Positions 1 to 5,072 of a stretch of DNA of 5,072 nt are shown here, piece by piece. Each line of letters starts with the position of its first letter. Position 1 is the stretch's first letter. The notes below the pieces were generated by a model. That model was not told where the DNA came from, did no database searches, and saw only the letters and a list, made by a program, of their open reading frames with translations. Position numbers and translations under genes: made by a program. The DNA comes from Chloracidobacterium sp. UBA7659 (GTDB lineage Bacteria > Acidobacteriota > Blastocatellia > Pyrinomonadales > Pyrinomonadaceae). The DNA is taken from the NCBI GenBank assembly GCA_002483395.1, contig DLHV01000052.1, forward strand, positions 3,525 to 8,596, written 5' to 3'.

Positions 1-293
1 CCGAGCCGAAGGCAGGATATACTTACGCGATATTGCCCGATGCGGACACCGCGGGCCGTGACATAGGGATCGATCCGACCCTGCTTTTTGACGCGGATCA
101 GACCGCGCTTGTTTGCACGCTCATCCACGAACTCGCCCATGTCGGCGGGGCGTCGACCGATCCGGGAGCACCGGCTGATCAGGCCCATGCGGCGGAGAAG
201 GCACTGATGTCGTGCTCGTGCAAACAGCAGTATCGTAAAGAAGTGCTTGGCAGCATAAGGTCCGGTTCAGGCTTTGGGCAGCGGTATGTTTGA
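1..293 (+). CDS. C-terminal part of a putative HExxH zinc metallopeptidase-domain protein (5' end outside window)
   Basis: The reading frame is open from the left edge (first full codon at position 3) to a TGA at 291-293, so only the last 96 residues are seen and the start is outside. The visible part carries the zincin motif HELAH at 126-140, preceded by a hydrophobic helix (TALVCTLI). The two His would bind zinc and the Glu would activate water. The motif continues as HELAHVGGASTD, close to the metzincin pattern HExxHxxGxxH/D: the Gly is in place, but the residue where the third ligand is expected is Thr, with Asp one step later. Other possible third ligands are the Asp, His and Glu of the downstream ADQAHAAEKAL helix. 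A CSC pair follows, then a basic tail. Similar short HExxH domains end secreted effectors and polymorphic toxins as well as ordinary peptidases, so substrate and location are unknown. A TTG at 33 could serve as a start, but the open frame upstream makes truncation likelier. Sure of the motif, unsure of the family. Confidence 0.6.
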   Translation, partial: EPKAGYTYAILPDADTAGRDIGIDPTLLFDADQTALVCTLIHELAHVGGASTDPGAPADQAHAAEKALMSCSCKQQYRKEVLGSIRSGSGFGQRYV

Positions 294-405
294 CGCAGGC
301 AAGGTTTAGCAGCAAACATATGACCGGATGCGGCTTTTTCTTTCTGAAAATCGTAAACATAATCATCCACAAAAATGAGCCATTAATTTGCGTTTTTTCG
401 CGTAT

Positions 406-422
406 TGAGTAAGCAATACTCA
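406..422. promoter_or_regulatory. Perfect inverted repeat TGAGTA-N5-TACTCA, possible operator or leader hairpin
   Basis: The two 6-base arms (406-411 and 417-422) are exact reverse complements with a 5-base spacer. An overlapping alternative, GTATTG (402-407) with CAATAC (414-419) and a 6-base loop, is also perfect, so the segment could form either of two mutually exclusive hairpins. It ends 15 bases before the Shine-Dalgarno sequence of the next gene. That is a suitable place for a repressor site or a leader hairpin, but no binding protein can be named. Short dyads of this size also arise by chance. Confidence 0.35.
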
Positions 423-437
423 CTGTTTTTATATTGC

Positions 438-444
438 GGAGGAG
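438..444 (+). promoter_or_regulatory. Strong Shine-Dalgarno sequence of the 225-residue gene
   Basis: GGAGGAG lies 9 bases before the ATG at 454, in an AT-rich surrounding. It is the best ribosome binding site in the window. It fixes the start of the following gene and is the main argument that this unrecognised gene is really translated. Confidence 0.75.
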
Positions 445-453
445 AAACCAGCT

Positions 454-1131
454 ATGCTACCTGATACATATCTTCGAATCGGTTATGAGCCAAGCGCGGT
501 TATTGATCGTATTAGCCAAACCAACCAATCTGACGGTACGCCTGTCAGCCCGACGCTGACCCGGCGATGGGTGGCCGCCGATCGCGTTTACGACCTCTAC
601 TTTCACACAAATTTGAAGTACACGGCGTTGGCCAACAGCCGAGACGTCTCGAACGAATATCGGTTGCTTCGCCTGCGTCGCCAATGGCAAGGTAAACTCG
701 CAGGCTCTCCTCCAGGTCCGATCGCCGTTGGTTACGAGCGGACCTCCCAAATAGACGGTCCGGGTGGATTTGCGATGGATTCAGGAAGGAAAAGTTGGTT
801 CGATTGTCCAGGTTTCAAGAACGTGGGTCGGAGTCCGGACAGCCTTCGATATCTTCAGGAATTTATTGTGGGAATCGGAAGTCTTAATAAAGAATTTGAC
901 TTGGTGCCGGAATTTGGCGGGATCTACTTGATCGCCGCGGTCGATATCACGCCCGAGAAATACAAAATCTGGATGTCACTGGAAAAGCGCTTGACCGAAG
1001 ATCAGATAAAAGGAGCAATGCGTGTTCCCGGAAACCCCTATCCCAGCCAAATAATCAGCTCCACGCCCGATTTTACAAGTTTTCGTTTTGTTCCTACGGA
1101 GTGGCAGGACTACACACAATGGCTGTCATAA
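454..1131 (+). CDS. Hypothetical protein, 225 residues, family not recognised
   Basis: An intact frame runs from ATG (454) to TAA (1129-1131) behind a strong GGAGGAG ribosome binding site. I do not recognise the family. The protein has no signal peptide or membrane segment, so it is probably cytoplasmic. It is rich in aromatic residues and Arg, with one cysteine (C118, in FDCPGF). Residues 37-60 (RRWVAADRVYDLYFHTN) and 66-80 look like amphipathic beta/alpha structure. Residues 83-125 are Gly/Pro-rich, probably loops. EFGGIYLIAAVDITPEKY (153-170) looks like a central beta strand, and LEKRLTEDQIKGAMR (176-190) like a charged helix. The C-terminus has two Trp (W217, W223). Base composition varies strongly along the gene: 541-600 is 42/60 G+C and 841-900 is 21/60. 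It follows the HExxH gene on the same strand after 160 bases; co-function, for instance as an immunity or inhibitor protein, is possible but unsupported. It converges with pyk. Confidence 0.7.
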   Translation: MLPDTYLRIGYEPSAVIDRISQTNQSDGTPVSPTLTRRWVAADRVYDLYFHTNLKYTALANSRDVSNEYRLLRLRRQWQGKLAGSPPGPIAVGYERTSQIDGPGGFAMDSGRKSWFDCPGFKNVGRSPDSLRYLQEFIVGIGSLNKEFDLVPEFGGIYLIAAVDITPEKYKIWMSLEKRLTEDQIKGAMRVPGNPYPSQIISSTPDFTSFRFVPTEWQDYTQWLS

Positions 1132-1137
1132 GCTAAC

Positions 1138-1160
1138 GACAATTTCGAAATGCGATTGTC
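1138..1160. terminator. Weak hairpin between convergent genes, possible bidirectional terminator
   Basis: GACAAT (1138-1143) pairs exactly with ATTGTC (1155-1160). The loop contains most of the small palindrome ATTTCGAAAT (1142-1151). It sits in the 34-base gap between the TAA of the + strand gene and the TAA of pyk, where a shared terminator is expected. The stem is short and has only two G-C pairs, and neither side has a convincing T run (TTAAATTAT on the + side), so the call is weak. Confidence 0.25.
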
Positions 1161-1165
1161 TTAAA

Positions 1166-2680
1166 TTATCGTCGCGGCACACGCTCGCCGATCGTCCAGA
1201 CAACGACCGAGCTCGAAAGACCAAGGCCGGACAATCTTCCAGCCAGCATGATTATCGTTTCGCCCGTTTCGATAACGTCCGCTTCGAGCAAGACCTTTTC
1301 GCCTACCTTCAGCATTTCTTCGGTCGTGCCTGAGTCTGCACTAAGCAGGTCGAACATTGTTTTGTCGCCGAGGCTCGCCATTTCTTGCGACGTGCTCAGG
1401 TCTTTGTCAAAAAAGGGCTGCACGCCCCAGATCAATGCCAACTGGTTACGTGCATCTTCGGAGGTCGTCAGCGCGAAAGTCTGCAAACCGGAACGAAAAG
1501 CCGAAAGGCGGCGCGCCATCAGGCCGGATTCCGTAAACACGGCCACCTTTTCGGTCTGCATTTCTTTTGCCGCGTACGCCGCGGCTTTGCAGAGGGCCTG
1601 GCTGGTCCGGCCCGTCGGGGCCTGTGAGAACTTAGCCGCTTTTCGCAGATGCTCGGGTTTAATCGTTTCGGCGGCGTCGATGATCCTTGCCATTGTGCGG
1701 ACAGCTTCGATCGGATAGCTGCCGGATGCGGTTTCAGCCGAAAGCATTACAGCATCGCTTCCATCCCACACGGCATTCGCGATGTCGGAAGCCTCGGCAC
1801 GTGTCGGGCTCGGGCTGTCGATCATCGATTGCAGCATCTGCGTTGCGGTGATCACAAACTTGTCGTTCGCCACCGCTTTTTCGATGATCCGTTTCTGGTA
1901 AACAGGCACAAGCTCGACACTCGTTTCAACACCGAGGTCGCCACGCGCGACCATGACGCCGTCCGTTTCGGCAATGATGTCGTCCAGGTTCTCGATCGCC
2001 TCGGCCATTTCGATCTTGGCGACCAGAAGCGCCCGGCCCATGGTTCGCGTGTTCAGCTTTTTTATCAGCGCCTTTACGTCGCGGCAGTCCTCGGCCTTGC
2101 GGACAAACGACAGGGCGATGTAATCGACATTCTGCTTCATCGCCCAAATCAGGTCGGCGTGGTCCTTTTCCGTCATTGAGGGAATCGGGAGCGGCGTATT
2201 TGGTAGGTTAATGCCCTTGCGTTCCTTGAGCCAGCCACCTACTACGACCCGGCAGATAACGTCGGTTTCGGTCTCGGATTCGACGATCAACTCTATCGCG
2301 CCGTCATCAACCAAAATGCGCGTTCCAGGCTCGACTACCTCGGGCAGGTGGCTGAAGTTCGTCGAAACCTCGTGTTGATTGCCCTCGATCTCACGCGTTG
2401 TGATCGTAAAAAGCGCTCCTCCCTTTAATTCGACCGGAGCCGCATCTTTTAGTGTACTTGTACGGATCTTCGGCCCTGAAAGATCGACCAGAATAGCAAG
2501 GGCCCGTTTCAGCTTGACGGCTGCCGCACGCGAGCGTTCGATATTCGCGGCGTGCTCCTCGTGCGTGCCGTGCGACATGTTGATGCGAACGGCGCTGACG
2601 CCGGCTTCGATCATTTTTTCGATAATTTCCTGGGTGTTCGAGGCGGGGCCGAGTGTGGCCAGGATTTTTGCTTTTCTCAT
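1166..2680 (-). CDS. pyk: Pyruvate kinase
   Basis: Cytoplasmic glycolytic enzyme that transfers phosphate from phosphoenolpyruvate to ADP, giving pyruvate and ATP. The 504 residues show the usual order: TIM-barrel A domain interrupted by a B domain (about 75-170), then the C domain (about 355-495). Visible motifs are RINMSHG (32-38), DLSGPKIR (66-73), the active-site region VAKIEMAEAI with Lys222 and metal-binding Glu224, ARGDLG with Asp248, TATQMLQSM (278-286, Thr280), and MLSAETASGSYP (312-323). It is somewhat longer than E. coli PykF (about 470) and lacks the extra C-terminal domain of Bacillus-type enzymes. Lys71 lies where potassium-dependent enzymes have Glu, suggesting potassium-independent activity. 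The ATG at 2680 is chosen because MRKAKILATLGP matches family N-termini; a GAGAAG 11 bases upstream is a modest ribosome binding site inside the broken toxin gene, whose restored stop is 6 bases away. No separate promoter is evident, so it is probably transcribed with the upstream genes. Confidence 0.97.
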   Translation of the reverse strand: MRKAKILATLGPASNTQEIIEKMIEAGVSAVRINMSHGTHEEHAANIERSRAAAVKLKRALAILVDLSGPKIRTSTLKDAAPVELKGGALFTITTREIEGNQHEVSTNFSHLPEVVEPGTRILVDDGAIELIVESETETDVICRVVVGGWLKERKGINLPNTPLPIPSMTEKDHADLIWAMKQNVDYIALSFVRKAEDCRDVKALIKKLNTRTMGRALLVAKIEMAEAIENLDDIIAETDGVMVARGDLGVETSVELVPVYQKRIIEKAVANDKFVITATQMLQSMIDSPSPTRAEASDIANAVWDGSDAVMLSAETASGSYPIEAVRTMARIIDAAETIKPEHLRKAAKFSQAPTGRTSQALCKAAAYAAKEMQTEKVAVFTESGLMARRLSAFRSGLQTFALTTSEDARNQLALIWGVQPFFDKDLSTSQEMASLGDKTMFDLLSADSGTTEEMLKVGEKVLLEADVIETGETIIMLAGRLSGLGLSSSVVVWTIGERVPRR

Positions 2681-2686
2681 CTATGA

Positions 2687-3108
2687 TTAAACTTCTCGTA
2701 ATAATGCACGAAAACCTGCCTGGATGAAATGCCTGTCGGTCGTCAACGCCGCCTCAATGCCATGTTCACGCATTACGACAAACGAAACGCAATCGACAAG
2801 GCCCCACTCCTTGTCCATACGGTCAGAGAAAAGTTCTAGAGCTGCATCGTATGGCCCCGCTAAAGCTCCACAATAGTAAGGTTTGTATCAGCCGACATCC
2901 CGTGTAGAGTATCTAAGCCGAATTTCCTTAAAGATCGCCGAGCCAGAGAATTGCCAATTTCTAAGAGAATGGGCCTGGTAGTTAGAAGCTTCACACTTTC
3001 ATTTTCAATTTTGAATGAAAGATCGACCGCACGTTCGTGATGCTGATCGTTTGATGAAACGAGGGCGATGGCATACGAACTGTCGAGGAAGTATTGATTA
3101 GTCTTCAT
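2687..3108 (-). pseudogene. vapC: PIN-domain ribonuclease toxin (VapC-like), split by a one-base frameshift
   Basis: PIN toxins are metal-dependent ribonucleases that cleave RNA when not held by their antitoxin. From ATG at 3108 the first frame gives 82 residues with FLDSSYAIAL (Asp9), DQHHERA and LLEIGNSLARR (Glu50), then stops at TAG (2860-2862). The rest of the domain continues in the -1 frame to TAA at 2687-2689: PYDAALELFSDRMDKEW, LVDCVSFVVM (third acidic residue), TTDRHF (fourth) and QAGFRALLREV. Adding one base gives exactly 140 codons plus stop, the normal size for this family. The break must lie between the -1-frame stop at 2888-2890 and the TAG. A lost T in CTTTAG would suffice and would read IVEL-LAGPYD. 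As it stands the product lacks half of the catalytic site and should be inactive; a sequencing or assembly error is a real alternative. The start overlaps the antitoxin gene by 11 bases, typical of translational coupling. A longer start at 3162 is unlikely, since its 18 extra residues lie wholly inside the antitoxin gene. Confidence 0.85.
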
Positions 3109-3364
3109 CGGGGAATGGCTTGCCGTGATACAAGTAGTCGTCCAAATTTGTAGAGAAATCACTTGGACCCTTCAGATTTGCCGACCTTGCATAGTCGAAA
3201 AAAGCGTAAGGCTTACCGCCCTTTTTCCTTTTAGCATATACAAGTTTCAACTTTTCCGGAGCTTCTTCAATCACAACTTTAACCTTTGTATCTTTCGCGA
3301 GATCGACCGGCTCGTCGAAACGAACCACCTCTCCGTCGTATGTCGCATCAACAATTTTCTCCAT
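3098..3364 (-). CDS. Antitoxin of a VapBC-like (PIN) toxin-antitoxin pair, DUF104-like N-terminus
   Basis: Small acidic protein of 88 residues that would bind and neutralise the PIN toxin encoded next to it, and may repress its own promoter. The N-terminus (MEKIVDATYDGEVVRFDEPV, then DLAKDTKVKVVIEE) resembles the short beta-barrel-like DUF104/AF2212-type antitoxins. A basic linker (KRKKGGK, about 46-52) follows. The C-terminus GPSDFSTNLDDYLYHGK (66-82) matches the toxin-wrapping tail common in antitoxins paired with PIN toxins. The frame is intact, and its last 11 bases overlap the toxin start. It begins 27 bases after the glycoside hydrolase stop. No good Shine-Dalgarno lies at the right distance from the ATG (only AGGG about 9 bases away), so expression may rely on coupling with the upstream gene. 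G+C is low here (3241-3300: 23 of 60), unlike the neighbours. If the toxin is truly broken, this is an orphan antitoxin. Confidence 0.82.
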   Translation of the reverse strand: MEKIVDATYDGEVVRFDEPVDLAKDTKVKVVIEEAPEKLKLVYAKRKKGGKPYAFFDYARSANLKGPSDFSTNLDDYLYHGKPFPDED

Positions 3365-3391
3365 ATGATTAACCCTGAGAACATTTTACTC

Positions 3392-5072
3392 CTAATTTGG
3401 AATTTGACGAAGTTTTTTCAGGTAATTCATAACCGTCGCGACGAACGTCGAATGCGACCACGTCAGCGGCGAGACCGAAACAGGTTCGCCGGTCAGTGGG
3501 TTCATCTGCTCGGCCAATACACCGGAAGGCAAAGCGTGATCGGCTATCCATTCGATGATCTCCAACGCCTTTGTGAGATCCTCGATGGTCTTCGCGGCGG
3601 CGATGTAATAATCGGCAAGCCAAAGCGTGCATAAGAACCAGGGATTTCCCGTCGTCTGATCGGAAACCCGCATGTAGCCATCATTTTCAAATCGTGCGAT
3701 GCCACCGGCAGAGGCGAGCATGGTTTCGATCGCGTTCATCGTATTAACGACCTTTTCGTCATCGGGTGAATAACAGCCAAAATAAAAAGTGCCGAACAAT
3801 GAGGCGTCGATCGTCGTGTCCGACGAGAAGGAATCGTCTCCGTTGACGTGCATCGATCGTATGAACCGCCCAAATTCTTTGCTGTACAGATGCTCCGACA
3901 TTGCCTCGACGACCTCGTCGGCAGCGGTCTGATATTTTTCCGCTCGCTCGTTTTCCGCAAAGAGCCGAGCGAAATTCGCGGCTGCACGCAGGCCGGCGAC
4001 AACCGTCGTGCAGGTAAATGTGTGAATGCCCCGGCGGTCTTCCCACAGATTCCAGCTTGGTTTTGGCAGTTTCGATTCCGGATCGCGAAAATCGACCATA
4101 AAATCCGCACAGTTGACAATCACCTTGCGATAGAGGCGGTAGGCAAACTCGAGATCACGATATTTGTCGTAATGCTGCCACACGGCCCACAGCACCAGCG
4201 CCGTTTCGTCTTCCTGGATCGGCACAATCTGCTTGCTGCCCTGCACATCCCAGGCCGCGTGCCATCCCGATGCGACAGTGCCGTCGGAGTTGTACTTTTG
4301 CAGGAAATAGCCGTTTGGGTGAACAAGCTGGCTGCAGAAGTCAAAAAATTTCCGCGTGATATGGGCATAACCGGCCAGATCGAGAGCGTTTGCGACAAAT
4401 GCGCCATCGCGGGTCCAAAGATAGCTGTAATGATCGGTCGCTCGTTCGGTCACATCCGAATCGTTTGCCGCGAGTATCGCTCCGTCGCGGTCTATCTGTG
4501 TTTGTACTATAAGAAGTGACCGCTTGTACATTTCAATAATCTTCGGCGAAAGATCGAGAAAATCCGTCTCGTTTTTCTCAACCCATACACGCCAGTAATT
4601 TTCGGTGTGATCGATGTAATTCTGCGGCCCTTGGGCTAGAGTATGGGCGTTTAATTTCGAAACGTCTTCGTAAGAAATTCCGGCCGCGATCCAGTAGAAA
4701 AATTCAAACGTGCCGTTTGGCTCCAGTGACGCATACACGCCAATGGTCGAATCCACAGAGCCTTCGGTGATCGGGCCGCCGCGAAGCTCGCCGTCTTCGG
4801 CGTCGCGCCAAGTGCCTTCCTGATCGCGAAAAGCCTTACGGCCCGTTGCAAAAGCATCGAAATGCGGCTCGGTATTGATCAGAAAATACCGGTGCTTTTT
4901 GTAATGTATAAGAGCGAGGGTTTCGGGATCGTAAAAAGCCGTATCGCCGACCTTGTTTTCGTAGATCCTGAAATCGTGATGCAGAAATATGCGGGCTTTA
5001 CGCGCCGAATCGCGGAGATTATTGACACGAACTTTTCGGAGAAAAATGTTGTCGTGGCTTGCCACGGTGTCG
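3392..5072 (-). CDS. Glycoside hydrolase family 15, glucoamylase-like (N-terminus outside window)
   Basis: GH15 enzymes release glucose from the non-reducing ends of alpha-glucans by an inverting mechanism. Numbered from the GTG at 5065, residues 1 to about 165 are the end of the N-terminal beta-sandwich domain of bacterial GH15 enzymes (HHDFRIYENK, DTAFYDPET, HYKKHRYFL, EGTWRDAEDGEL, GSVDS). Residues about 170-557 form the (alpha/alpha)6 catalytic barrel. Substrate-binding YLWTRDGAF is at 215-223. The expected general acid is Glu342 in WNLWEDRRGIHTFT, and the general base Glu519 in VLAEQMNPLTGEPVS. Both are present, so the enzyme should be active. The frame stays open from the GTG to the window edge, and family members have roughly 80-100 more residues at the front, so the true start is outside and a signal peptide cannot be judged. 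Glucoamylase or glucodextranase activity fits best; some GH15 members are trehalases. The TAG stop is at 3392-3394, 27 bases before the antitoxin ATG. The gene is GC-rich (4201-4260: 37 of 60). Confidence 0.92.
   Translation of the reverse strand, partial: DTVASHDNIFLRKVRVNNLRDSARKARIFLHHDFRIYENKVGDTAFYDPETLALIHYKKHRYFLINTEPHFDAFATGRKAFRDQEGTWRDAEDGELRGGPITEGSVDSTIGVYASLEPNGTFEFFYWIAAGISYEDVSKLNAHTLAQGPQNYIDHTENYWRVWVEKNETDFLDLSPKIIEMYKRSLLIVQTQIDRDGAILAANDSDVTERATDHYSYLWTRDGAFVANALDLAGYAHITRKFFDFCSQLVHPNGYFLQKYNSDGTVASGWHAAWDVQGSKQIVPIQEDETALVLWAVWQHYDKYRDLEFAYRLYRKVIVNCADFMVDFRDPESKLPKPSWNLWEDRRGIHTFTCTTVVAGLRAAANFARLFAENERAEKYQTAADEVVEAMSEHLYSKEFGRFIRSMHVNGDDSFSSDTTIDASLFGTFYFGCYSPDDEKVVNTMNAIETMLASAGGIARFENDGYMRVSDQTTGNPWFLCTLWLADYYIAAAKTIEDLTKALEIIEWIADHALPSGVLAEQMNPLTGEPVSVSPLTWSHSTFVATVMNYLKKLRQIPN

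Larger units (their letters stand above)
294..453. other. AT-rich intergenic gap between the HExxH gene and the 225-residue gene
   Basis: This 160-base gap holds no credible gene. A T-rich stretch (CTTTTTCTTTCT, about 334-345) follows a very short GC hairpin (CCG-GATG-CGG, 324-333). It could be a weak terminator for the upstream gene, but a 3-bp stem is too small to call. CATAAT at 358-363 lies 17 bases after TTTTTC, and TTGAGT (405-410) lies 17 bases before TTTATA (428-433). Both are poor sigma-70-like pairs, and the second would leave almost no leader before the ribosome binding site. The dyad and ribosome binding site at its right end are listed separately. Confidence 0.5.

Noticed and set aside
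33..35. TTG as start codon of the HExxH protein
   Set aside because: The same frame is open to the left edge, with no Shine-Dalgarno sequence before the TTG; truncation by the window is more likely.
324..345. Rho-independent terminator after the HExxH gene
   Set aside because: The T-rich run is present, but the stem before it is only 3 bp, too short to support a call.
1649..2179. 176-residue open frame on the + strand
   Set aside because: It is antisense to the core of pyruvate kinase, and the His/Asp/Arg-rich composition is typical of an antisense shadow.
2855..2870. Programmed -1 ribosomal frameshifting to make full-length PIN toxin
   Set aside because: A -1 shift at CTT-TAG would restore the frame, but there is no canonical X-XXY-YYZ slippery heptamer. 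Simple mutation or sequencing error explains it better.
3125..3634. 169-residue open frame on the + strand
   Set aside because: It runs antisense across the antitoxin gene and the end of the glycoside hydrolase, both of which have clear family motifs.
3848..4519. 223-residue open frame on the + strand
   Set aside because: It lies wholly antisense to the well-conserved glycoside hydrolase and has no recognisable motif.
5063..5065. GTG as start codon of the glycoside hydrolase
   Set aside because: The frame is open to the window edge, and the first visible residues already match the interior of the N-terminal domain, so the gene must begin further upstream outside the window.

Overview
The window comes from a bacterial chromosome with moderately high but uneven GC. 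It carries two gene groups that converge at about position 1150. The style of the proteins (a 504-residue pyruvate kinase, a bacterial-type GH15 glucan hydrolase, a chromosomal PIN-type toxin-antitoxin pair) fits a free-living heterotroph. An Acidobacteriota-like (Blastocatellia/Pyrinomonadales) origin is my best guess, but no marker gene here proves it.

Left group (+ strand, 1-1131). First comes the 3' end of a gene that enters the window from the left and encodes a zinc-metallopeptidase-like HELAH motif. After a 160-base AT-rich gap with a short perfect dyad and a strong Shine-Dalgarno sequence, there is an intact 225-residue protein that I do not recognise. Whether the two genes work together (for example as effector and partner) is speculation.

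Right group (- strand, read from 5072 down to 1166). The order is a GH15 glucoamylase-like glycoside hydrolase whose N-terminus lies beyond the window, then an antitoxin, then a PIN-domain toxin broken by a one-base frameshift, then pyruvate kinase (pyk). Spacing is tight: 27 bases, an 11-base overlap, and 6 bases. This looks like one transcription unit linking alpha-glucan breakdown to the last step of glycolysis, with a toxin-antitoxin module lodged between. The antitoxin region is visibly more AT-rich than the enzyme genes beside it, which suggests it was acquired.

The main anomaly is the toxin. Its first 82 codons carry the first two PIN acidic residues in one frame. The remaining 57 residues, with the last two acidic residues and the usual C-terminus, continue in the -1 frame, ending 6 bases before pyk. 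No tRNA, rRNA, CRISPR array, insertion sequence or phage gene is visible. I did not find clear evidence of a wholly new system.
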